DNA from: Zygaena filipendulae
Taxonomy: Eukaryota; Arthropoda; Insecta; Lepidoptera; Zygaenidae
Direction: 5' to 3'
Assembly (NCBI GenBank): GCA_907165275.2
Contig: OU015655.1
Span: 11,606,501-11,670,500 of the forward strand
Length of the DNA: 64,000 nt
The position numbers were made by a program, and so were the translations under genes. This document shows positions 40,101 to 52,100 of this stretch, piece after piece (the stretch's first letter is position 1; each line of letters starts with the position of its first letter). The notes beneath the pieces were generated by a model. That model worked only from the letters and a program-made list of their open reading frames with translations, had not been told where the DNA came from and did not search any database.

Positions 40101-43100
40101 TAATGAACCCGGAAAAATAATTGTCTTTCTAAATGATTGGTTTGACTGGAGAGTCCTCCATTCCGAATATGTAAGAAGAAAGAAAGAAAAGAAAGAAAAT
40201 AAATTTATTTGTCAACCAACACATAATATACAACTGCAATAAAAAAACAATACAAAAATGTTGACAAAATGGTCCCGGCTCAGCATAATGCTATCTCACA
40301 CACTTAACAGTGTGAGGCAGCGCTGGTTTTCAGCCGGAACCACGGTAAAAAATAAATAAAATTAAAAGTAAAAAAAAATAAACTATAAAATGAAAATTAC
40401 AATAAAAAACAAAATGTACCTATATAAAACTAAACAAAAAAATAAAATAAAATAACAATATATATATATAAATACGTGACGTCTCGGATCTGATTATACC
40501 TAATACATAAATTACTAAATACAAAAATGACATAATACGATATACCTATACGATACTGGATACAATACATAATATAAATGATACCATACATAGAATACAC
40601 AAGGAAAAACCAGTTAATATATAAGCAATGAAATTAATTTTGTATATCTATACAAATATTATAAAGAGGAAAGATTTGACTTTTTGTTTGTATGTTTGTT
40701 ACGATTCAACTCAAAAACCACTGGACCGATCTAAAACATTATTTCAACATTAGAAAGCCATATATTATATATCCCTGAGCAACATAGGCCATATTGTAAT
40801 ACGGAGTGCCCACAAAAATTCCGAAAGTATCGCGGGTGAAACCGCGCGGGACAGCCAGTACTATTATAAAACAATATTATTATAATAAAACCAAAATAAC
40901 ACATAAACTTATATAAATACAGTTTGGGTGACCACCCCCGCCCCGCCACCTCATTTAGCTCCGTTGAACATAAAGGAGGTGCTTTTTAAGTGCCAATCTG
41001 AAACCAAATACCGTTTTCAAAGCACGACAGGGCGGAGGAAGATCATTCCAACACCGAGAGGCAGCATATCGGAAAGACCCACGAAATGCCATAGTTTTGT
41101 GTCTTGGTGTGACAAAAACAAAGGTACAAGCCCTGCTTGGGTACCGGGAGAGGTCTTCCGCCCAGATCAGTTTGTCATAAAGATATTGCGGCTTATGTAA
41201 ACGTATGACACCGAAGAGCAAGGTTGCAAGGTGAAGATATCTACGCGCCTTCATTTTTAAAAGATTCGAAGAGTTAAGGAAAGGGGTAACATGTGAGCGG
41301 GGAGGTATATTGTAACAAAAACGCGCACAGGCGTTCTGTACGCGTTGCACTAGCTTTTCAGTTCGAGCCAGCAAGCAAGGCCCATACACTACATCGCAGT
41401 AATTAAGTTTAGAGAGTATAATGGACTCACACAAGCTGACCCGCACTTGTTCACTTAAATATGGACGTATTTTATATAATAATTTTAATCGATAAAAACA
41501 ATTACGCACACACTCAGATATTTGACTTTCAAAACGCAGGCTACTGTCGATGGTCAGACCAAGACTCTTAGCTTCTGGGACATATTCCACAAGCTCACCG
41601 CCTACCCTGATATCTATTCGCATATTGGATAGCTTACGAAGGCCCACTTTAGTGCCTGTTATAATATATTTGGACTTTTTAGACAAATAACGACTTATGT
41701 ACGACTTTATGTACAAATAACGAGGTCATAAAAATGATTAATAACTGGCTGAATTTTTGTATGCGGCTTAGTATATATTTGTATTAGCATAGTAAATGAA
41801 ATGGTCACATAATCATACAAATTTAATGGTGCGTTTTGCCAGTCCTACGCTTGGAAGTTTTCGATTCCACGGAACATTTTTAGCTACCCGTTTCGAGAAC
41901 TTTCTCAGGGAAAAAGCCTTTGCGTCTCGTCAAACTAAACCAACCTACCCACGAAGTTACAGCCTGTTATTAGTCACTTAGGAAACAAGAACGGGGGCTC
42001 CCGGACTATTACCAAGATCCATGTAATCTATAGCTGCAAAAAGTATTTATTTTTTGTCAAAAATAATCTCATTGTGTCGTGTTACCTGAAGGAAAATATG
42101 AATTTTTCTATTGAACGCTATGTTAAGGTAATGTATACAAAATAAGCTGCTATTCTCCCTCACTACACAATGGCCTGATAAATATCCTATTGTATTCCTT
42201 ACAATACCTCAAATTCAACGTTTTATCATAAATAAAGAGGAAAAAATGTGTCGTTTTAATGGCATCTAAGTGTTCCTTTTCATCAGATAAATTGAGCTTC
42301 TCGGAATTGACGCAGTCAAAAAACAACTTTTACGCACTAAAAATAAAGCACGAAACTCTAAGTATTGTACATTCGCGAATAATATTTTATTTTTATATTA
42401 TACAAAATAAGGTTTTCATTGTACCACGAAAAAGAAACCAAAATCGCTTTGGTACTTACCACCCCGAATTCGGTGAGTCCGTTGGCGGTGGGTGGTTCGT
42501 TGGAAGAATCGGCCCTATGGAAGAAAAGGAACAAATCAAACACAATGAACGATCTAAATGAACGGATGAAAGACAATCGCGTCCGTATCTAGGGTATGTG
42601 GATATGTGTGTCTGAGTGAATGGATTCAGAATGAATGAATGAATGAATGAACGAACAAACATTCGCTATTGTTGCGCATATTCGCAACGCTGGCAGATTC
42701 GCAGAAAACGATACTTGGCCTCCGGTCTTTATAGGCGTTTTATTCACAAAAACTCATAGACAGTTTTAACTGAAACTGGGTTTTATCGCTTTCTATATTT
42801 TTACTTTCAAATAATGAAATAGAAGTAAAAGAACCTACAGTTGAAACTTTTTCTTTATTATTAAAACGGGATCAGTATAATAAATGGTGTAATAAATGAA
42901 AAAATACAAGTTCAGATAAACTTTATTATAGCAAAATAACTATTTCTATAAAGGTTCATACAGTAAAAAGTACAAAGGCACACAGGTTTTAGCACAGTTT
43001 ATTTAAACTTTTTGATATCAAGTTCAAATGCTGCATAATTAAATTTATTATTCAAATGAAATATCTTAGAAGATTTGGTTCTATATAATTTCTGTATACG

Positions 43101-46100
43101 CTTTACAGTATAAACTTTTGGATTATTAATAAATAGGATTTGATTTTAAACTAGTAGGTATTACAACCAAAGTGATAAAACAGTGAATCTCAATACTAAT
43201 GCACTTTATAATTTGTAGTGTTGGTGTAAGGAGACTTCATACTTTGGCTTTACCGCTCGAGCACTTCGAATCCCAGCCTATCAGCACGTCATACTTAAAA
43301 CTTTGAATAATCATAATAGCAACTTAGGTGTACGTATTTAATAAAAACAATACCCTGTCTCGAGGACCGTAGGTCTATTTTCGAAGTGTCTCCATGCTCG
43401 ATGGTAACTTACTTGCATAATGTTAAAACACAGGACAAGCACGAGTTTGTAATACATGACTGTGTTTGCTTGGCGCGTGCAATATCCATTGGGTGCTAAG
43501 TTTATTATAGCGCAAGTGCTGTTTCATTATATATCACGTGTGAAGTTATACGATAATATGAAGTCTATAATGTTTCCCACTCGTTTACCATCGAGTTCGT
43601 TGTAAACATATTTTGTTCCAGCATTATGTTCGTTTTCTTTAATTAAACCAACTGTTACGCAGACTTTATAGAGTAGTGTTCATAAAGGTGAATTCACACT
43701 AAGCTGTCACGGAAGCTAAGCAAACGTGACGTTTCAAAACGTTTTAAGAACAGCAAAACTTTTTTTCCGTAATAAAATGATTAGAAAAAAAAAAACGTTG
43801 TACGGTTTAATTAATTATGGCGAGACGCTAATGCAATTGGCTATTCTCTAAGGTATGAAAATCAAAATTCTAATTAGTCCGTCAGTTAGAAAATAAAAAA
43901 ATAATAGACACGTATTTTTTGCTTTTTCAATTTAATGAAAATGAACATAGATAAAGCGCATTAAAGTTTAGGGTGGGGGGCTCGTGACGTCAATATTCAT
44001 TATAAGCGCCATACAAACCGCACAGAGTTGTGACGTCACGCGAAATTTCAACTCAATGTATCTCTGTTATTTTTTGATTACGTAAAAAAAGAAAAAATAC
44101 GTGTCCAATATTTTTTACTAATCTACATGACGGACTAAAAAAAAATTTTTTGTCAAGTAGCCAATTGATATAAAATTAAGAAACGGAATCGTTACGTGGT
44201 GATACAAAACTAGAATTTTGATTGGACGATTTTACATGACCATGACGATTCGTTACTTAGTTTTCTATGCGTTAACGATTGTAAGATGTCAGTTTGGCTA
44301 GGGGGGCTGGTCACACAATAGCTGGTGACAGGAGTTAAGCACAACGAACCGGTGCAACGGGTACGATTTCGACCCAACAACAATCCTGTAACACTCATCA
44401 TGGAAACAACATTGAAACGAGAGTGAAGTAAATTAACACTCTACATGTAGGTACCTATATTAAGTTTCCGTCTTATTTGACCAAGTTCACGAACTAAAAA
44501 AAAAATGAGATAATAAAAACACCCGAAAAGCCGCAGTCCTTAATTTCATTTCTTTGTGCGTGTTTTTTTTCGAAATTAATGCATTCAAAGGGGTGTTGCT
44601 GACACCCCTTTGAATGCAATAGTTCATCGGAATAAGACCTCTCTCCATCGAGATTCGATATAAATCTATATCGAAGAATTAACGTTGGATCCAATTTCAA
44701 TGGAAATCGACACGCCACCTGATCCGATACGATTCGATTCGTATCAGAATTACCCTCCGCGGGATTCTCAGTTGGTTGTAATATATTTATTCGGTAGTCC
44801 GTATAATAATATTATGCTAATTGGTATCGCTTTCGGTGAACTGGATATTGCTTAATTAGCAGCACTGCTGTGCTGTGCGCCGGCCAAGTTCCTGCCTCCG
44901 AATTCAGTATTATATGGACATGTTTCGAACACAAATTTAACTTATGATTGATTTTTTTATCGACAAGTAAAGTGTGCAAGAGGAACGAGTTATGAAAATT
45001 CGTGACTTATGGTGTAAGTGAAGGGAAGAGCGAAAAGCGCACCCAAGAACGAGGTAGTGACGACGGTGCACTTTAAAATAGCTTCAGCTTTCTTGACTAT
45101 ATTATAAAGGGGTAAAGTTTGTGAGTTTGTGTCTTTGTAGGGAGTAATCTCTGGATCTGCTGAACCGATTTTGAAAATTATTTCACTTATAGGAAGCAAC
45201 GGTAGTCCTGAGTGACATAAGGTATTTTTTATCACGAAATTCCCACCGGAACTACGAAATGGAACCGCAGGATACAGCTAGTGTAATATATTAAAAAATC
45301 TCTCAGTGGGACGCTATATGTTCTCCCATGGGTACACTCGGGCGAATTTCGGGATTCCTTCGGGAATTATAAAAAGCATCCTATTTGAAACTAAAAAAAT
45401 AGTGTAGCTTAGGAAGCTAAGAGTGACAGAGTTTTTGGAATAATTTCAGAAATTCTAGAGAATAGGTACCTTCTACATCCAAACTTAGCAATTTACACAC
45501 AAACTTTGCCTCTTTACACAATAATGTTATAATAGTAAAAATTTACTCGTATATAAATTTATGTCGCCACCAACGACCTTGCAATAAATATAGATTAAAA
45601 TTTGCGAATTCATTTACACCAATTTATTGTATGGTAAATAGGCAGTGATGAACCTTTTTCCTCATTTTCGTTGTTCAGTTGTTACAAACAAACAAGTCAT
45701 CAACAATAAGGAATGGCAAGTTAATCGTGACCTGGCGGCTCATAAGTTATGGTTTCCTTTATTCTACAGAGGTACTTAGTTGCGTTTGATCATAAAGTAT
45801 ACGTATAGCGGTGCGTGACCATCCTTCCTAATGGAAGAGAGTTAATACGAAACAGAGACTCAGTTATCCCTGGCCGCAGTCTCGGCGGTAGACAACATGC
45901 GAAGTTGGCCACAGCTATCTATATATATAACAATATACCAAAAGAAATTATAGCATTAACGGCTGCTAAATTTTCTAAAAAACTAAAGCAATGGTTGCAA
46001 TCTCAAGTTTACTATAGTGTGCAAGACTTCCTGGACAGAAAAGTTGACTATTAATTTGTGTTTATTAATTTCTTCATTAACATTTTGAAATTACATTCGT

Positions 46101-49100
46101 TTTGACATTTAATTATTGTGATGAATTGATTGAATTTAATATATTTTGCATGTCACTCAATGACTAGACATTAGAACTTGAATCAAAATTAACAATGTAC
46201 CCATCTTTTAAAACAATGTCTTATGCAAATAAATGATTATTATTATTATTATCAGCGGCGCGAGCTGTGGCCAACTTCGTATGTTGTCTACCATTTGTTT
46301 TTGCCGCCGCCGCCGAGACTGTGGCGCCGCCCTACGCGTTGTTAACGTAGGTACATACGGCCGGTTGATTGCAGACTAACCTATCTTAGATTGCACACGA
46401 GCATTCGGTCAAATAGGACTCCAAATACATCTACTAGCGAACCGAGAATTATTAAATGTATGTATATCTCATTAAGAGGGATGTTAAAAATTATAAAGTT
46501 TGATTTTTGGACGGATGTTAATTATTATGAATGCGAATGTGTGTTTATTTGTTTACGCGTTCACGTCTTGGCTACTCAACCGATCATCATAAAAAATTAC
46601 ACTGACAGGTGTAGGTAGGTACAGAAGATGACATGGTTACTTTTTATCGCAGTATTCTCGCGGGAATCCCGATATTAACGCAGGTGAAACCGCGGGGAAT
46701 AGCTAGTACCTACCTACAGTAGGTATAATTGAATTTTTTATGAAACTGCTAGCTAAAGGTGGTTTATTTCTCTCAGACGAATAATTTTTTTGATGAGTGT
46801 CAGCTTGTTTGTTTGGTGTCATAATGATACGTGAAATGTTCAGCTAAACGAGAAAGTCACGAAGTCCGTGAACTCTTAGGTATAAATACCTAGCATGAAT
46901 AATTATGCGCATGTTGAAGCATATATATGTGGGTAATATGTGTCGAAGAACAATGTCAGAGAGGCTATTATGTAAATTTTGTTTCTATTATTTTTTGGTT
47001 GCGATAAAAAATATGGCGGTTTTGAGATTACAATTATCATAAGGACGTTTTGACACCTACAATATCTAGCAACCGACCAAAATAAATACAGGGAAGAAAT
47101 TACTTGTTGAACTTGCCTAAACATAACAAAATCGCTAGTTTACTGGTTGAAACTGAAATATGATAGCAACAAAAGTTACATAATTGCCCAGCAGGTGGTG
47201 TTTTAACTGAAATTATTCTGGGATTTTCCATGTAATGTTCCATGTGAGGAAAGGAGCTTGTCCCTGACTGTTTACTTAAGGCTAACTTATTCATTCGACA
47301 CGTTCACTTTTTTACACAGTCTGTTTATGTTATACCATTAAGGGTACTCTTAAGTGGATTTGTGTGTTGTGACATGTTATACAATTTATTCGAGTCGGAA
47401 ATTGTACCCAATGTGGCAATACGGAGACGCTGACATCGGCTACCCTTCAAAAACGTGTATTAATCGAAAGAATGCCCATTGTGAATCAATCCTAAGAGGG
47501 TGAGCGGGCTGAGAAAAAATTGAGGAGTAGGTTTTTAACAGATAGTGCTGTCACCTTCCCGCATGCCTCTACGGATAGAGGCAGAGAGTAAAATACGAAT
47601 TCTCTGGTTTTACTACCTTACTAAACTTGATAATATATTTTTTTTTTATTTAAGTATATAAGACCGACTCTACCTGTAGTTTTATTTTTGTTTCCTCGGT
47701 TTCTTATGTGTACAAGTCAGTGTACAACTAGGACATTTTTGGAACTTTTAAATGTTTTATTTTTATTTTCGAATCATTTAAAAAAAATAAGGCATAGGAA
47801 CAAAATGAAAAAGAAGTGTAATAAAAAAAATATTTGCTCTAGTGTTATGTGTATATTATGCAAACACAACAGGGGAATAGTATACATACAGATGTTTGAT
47901 TTTTAACCGACTTCCAAAAAGGAGGAGGTTCTATGTTCGATTGTATGTATGTTTTTTTTTTAATAGAACTAACGAAGCCCATATTCTACTGGTATTAATT
48001 GTATAGATATTAATTATTAATGGATACATAGTAAATTAATGTAAATTTAAACTTGAAAAAAAGAAATCGCTTTTACCTGCTAACAAGAAATAAAATAAAA
48101 TCCCTTATTCTTGAATCATCCAAACGTTTATTCTAATTTATTTATATATTTAAAAATATAAAAAGGTGCTTTGTTTTTATTAAATTTAAAATTAATTCAC
48201 AAAATAAGAGATAGACAATAACACATAATTCAAATTCAAATTCGAATATACTTTATTGCCCCAAAAGAAACACTAAAAATTAACAAATAAAATAGGAAGA
48301 AAGGACAGAGCAAAAGGCGTCCTACTATATATATCCATTAATAATATCTATATAATTTATTTGTAGTAGAGTATGGACTTTGGTACTTCAGAAGTACCTA
48401 TTTACCCTATTTTACACCACAAAACCATACTTTAAACCGTCGAACCTCCAAGAAACCAATAGAGCCTAGTGACATCTCGCATGTGACATTGCATACCTAC
48501 CTACCAACATTACACAAGAAATCGATTGAATTCATAAACGGCCGACTTCTTGTTAAATGATAATATTTTTTTTAATCGACCCCTAGTTTATCGACCACAC
48601 TCTCCTTAACACGCGCACTGAGTTTATTTATTTCACGTATAAACGCAACAAAAACACTCCAAAAAGTACGTAACTAAAGTAAAATAAAAACCCCTTCCGT
48701 TCTCCAGTTCTTCGTATATTATCATTAGGGTGAGATCACATTCCCGAGAGTGGCGGGGGCTTTACAAATGTGACCTCATTTGTAAGGACTGGTCCATAGC
48801 ATAGTCCACAGAGAAAAGAATAACTATAGAGAGGCGATGGTAGGCGCGCCACGGCTAAGTGCAACACACTCTCCTAAAACTTTCTTTGTTGACATCCCAA
48901 ACGTGTTTTCTATTATTCCATGCACTGTCATTATCGAAACAAGTTTATTTTAACTAGCTACATAAGTTACCAAATGGCTTTTTTATACTTTTTTATTTTT
49001 TATTGGCTTTAGGTGCAAAAGTGAACCGCCGATATTGGTTTTATCTTTTCAAACTAAAATGCGTTGAAGCCCCGTCTATTTTTTCTGCTGTCTAGTCTAC

Positions 49101-52100
49101 CTATGTGCAGTAGGTTTATGCATACTTATACACTTATCAACTAGAAAAAACGGTGCGTAGGCGAAATGTGGCTGTTTTATAGTGAAGTTTAACTAAAGAC
49201 GTATACTTAGGTATCTACGTAATATAGTACTTACTTATCTATGTAATCTATACATATAAAATGCTTTGTCCTGAACGACTGATGGATCAACACACAGCCT
49301 GAACCGCTGATCGTAAGGACCTGAAACTATGACGTAGGCATCCGATATAAGGATAAAAAGAGGTTGCAAAATTTGTATGGAACAATTCCGCGGGAACTGG
49401 GAAATTATCGCGGGTGAAACCGCGGGGCACTAGTCTGGAAAAGTGATTTTTTTTACAAAGGAAAAGGAAAGAAATTAGAATTAAAGAATTGGGCTTTTTT
49501 GGATGTACACCCACGAACAAACATTCGTTTTCAAGTTAAAGTTTGTATCGAAGGCATACAAACTTCAACTTACAAATTAACGGTGAAGCAAAGTTGAGAA
49601 GTTAGTCCTGGAAATCGATATTTGGGTCCCTCTTTTCATAACAACACCTATTCCAAGTTTTTGCTGAAAGCTTAACCTATAAGTATATGCTCTTGCACTC
49701 ATACGTGCGACTAATTTTGTTACACTTTGCTATATATAGATTGAAGACCGCACTCAGAGTCGTTTTATAATTTAATTTAATTTTAAGTAAAGATTTTAAA
49801 AACGAACCGCCGCACTCAGAAACTCAATCAATGTTAATTGGCATATAACTAATTAAGCTAAACTTAGTTAAATGCCAATGTTTTCTTTGTTTCGTTTTTA
49901 AAATCTTTACCTTCCTAATCATTAAACTGACTCTGAGTACGGCCGTAAGTTATACATAGCTAAGTTTTAACATGCCTGTTTTCAAGCGCCACCAATGTTA
50001 GTACAGTTTTTAGTTTTTACTATTGATAGTGAATTTTAGTGTATTTTGCTGTAAATTGTGGAAAGTCAACTTTGGAACCTTTGGATCTAATTTTACATGT
50101 AGACATGTACTTGTAGCAGTCTGCGTTTCCAATTATACGGTAAGTATAGGTCTACCTATGAGTCTAATATAGTATTATATCTGTGCTATGAGGGAATGCG
50201 CTGAAGCTACTTATCATACATTCATGGTAAATAAATACTAAAGCTTCCAATAAAAGCAATAACTTTTCGTTTTACGAAATTACTCCAATAAAACAAACTG
50301 TAATTACGTTAGACCCTATGAAAAAGCTACTGCTAAAGTTGGTTCTAGTTTGATGTTGCTTATAGTACCTACTAACAGATATTCGGAGTTTCACACAAGT
50401 TGTACCTTTTTCATCCCTTAAGGGTAGAATTACTAAAAATCCCTGACTGTCATTTCTAGTATTTGTATAACTATCGTAAAATCTGTGATAGGTACAATAC
50501 TGAAAAAGCAGCTATCTGCTGTATTGGATTTCAGTCTTTATGATATGAATGAATTTATGAATGTAATGGGCATGTTGACAATTTTTTTTTAGTCCGTCTT
50601 GTAGATTATTAAAAAATATTGGACACGTATTTTTTCTTTTTTTACGTAATCAAAAAATAACGGCGATATGTTGAGTTGAAATTTCGCGTGTCGTCACTAT
50701 TCTGACAGTTTGTATGGCGGTTTTTGCGGTTAGTGACGTCACGACCCCCTCACCCTAAACTTTAATGCGCTTTATCTCTGTATATTTTAATTTATTTGAA
50801 AAAGCATTGCATTGTCTATTGTTTTTTTTATTTTGTAACTGACGGACTAATTAGAATTTTGATTTTTAAAAGTAGTCAACATCCCTATTGTACCTACTTG
50901 GATTAGATTATATCGAGTTTCCTTTACACTTTTCCAAATATTCATGGTTCATTTAAATGGACAGAGCATTGGGAACTGAGAATGTTTGTGATTTAATATA
51001 TTTTATTATACTTCTTTATAGTTAATATATTTGTAAATAACACTGTAATCGAGTGACTATGAGCGATGTGGAGGGTCTGGATTCGATTCCCAGTCCACAG
51101 ACGAAAGGCGTTCGAATTGAGTTTTAAGTCGAGTCTGGATGTTTTCATTAGTAAATAAAAATAATACCCTTTTTCTACTAATATATAATGTTAATATAAT
51201 TTCCTAGTTTTGCAATAGTTACGATATGGAGTCTTATTGTCGTCTTAAGTTTAATGTGAGTTATTTGTTGGTTTGTTACGCTTTCACAACCAAACTATTC
51301 AACCAATCATCATGAAATTTTGCATACGCGTTGTCAGGGGTGCAGAAAAGGACAGAGTTTATCCTACTGTTTATCCCGGAATTCCTGCGAAAACTGCAAA
51401 ATGAACGCGGGCAAAGCCGCGGGGAACAGCTTGTTATTTATGAATGTGGAAATCTTTCACGCCCACACTAGCTTGGCCCCGCGGCAACACCCACGTCAAT
51501 ATTATAATATATTATATAATATCGCTATTTGACTATTTTTTTTCCTAAATTCTATTTAGTCCGTCAGTAAGATAACTACCTAATAAAACTTTAGGAGTGA
51601 GGGCTCGTAACGTCATATGCGTGTAAAAACTGCACCTGCTTGTGTGACTTTATGCGACATTTCCACTCAAAATATTATGTCCGTTATTTTTTGCTTACGT
51701 AAAAAAAAATGCGTGTCTAATATTTTTTTGTAATGTACAGAACGGACTAAAACAAAAATTTACTCAAATAGCCTTTAGATAAAAAGTATCCTATCCTATC
51801 ATGTTAATACACAGCATATCTGTCTGTAGAAAGTTTTAATTAAAATCCTTTGAGTCATATGCGTGATTGAATCATAAACATTCAAACTCTGTATATCGTT
51901 TTGCCTTTATTGCGCTCGAAAGAACTCATTCTACAAATAATTCTAATTAACAACAAAGTTTTCAAATAATTAATGTATATGTATCGGGTGTTTGTTCTCC
52001 TCATCTTTATTATTTTAACTTTAGCATTAAAAATCAGATATATTTTTTTATTTTATTACTTACCATTCGTTAAATAAGTTCAAAATCATTACTCAGAGTA

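Larger units (their letters stand above)
40175..41730 (-). mobile_element. 5'-truncated LINE (Jockey/CR1-like) with RT C-terminal coding fragment
   Basis: A 253-codon frame (41716-40955) carries the region after the reverse-transcriptase domain: [20 protein letters not shown], then [10 protein letters not shown], and near the end [15 protein letters not shown], typical of Jockey-superfamily LINEs. The catalytic YxDD part is missing through 5' truncation. The 3' untranslated region runs to a TTTC-type tail at 40175 and shares its last 420 bp with 1466-1880. A Helitron (40650-40858) is inserted in this 3' region. The clade is assigned from memory. Confidence 0.78.
39855..42013. mobile_element. 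Element with ~140-bp inverted ends, invaded by a LINE
   Basis: Arms 39855-39990 and 41862-42013 (TAATAGTCCGGGAGCCCC..., AAGGCTTTTTCCCTGAGAAA...) are inverted and imperfect. The 2-kb interval between them holds the LINE (40175-41730) with its own Helitron. Confidence 0.6.

Noticed and set aside
40928..41200. 90-codon plus-strand frame
   Set aside because: Opposite the LINE reading frame, which shows clear family sequence.
42259..42662. Overlapping 68-100-codon frames on both strands
   Set aside because: They cover the 55-bp dipeptidase exon and its flanks; the splice-consistent exon explains the conserved part.
51060..51120. tRNA-like B box (GGATTCGATTCCC)
   Set aside because: No cloverleaf can be folded around it; at most a remnant of a tRNA-derived SINE.
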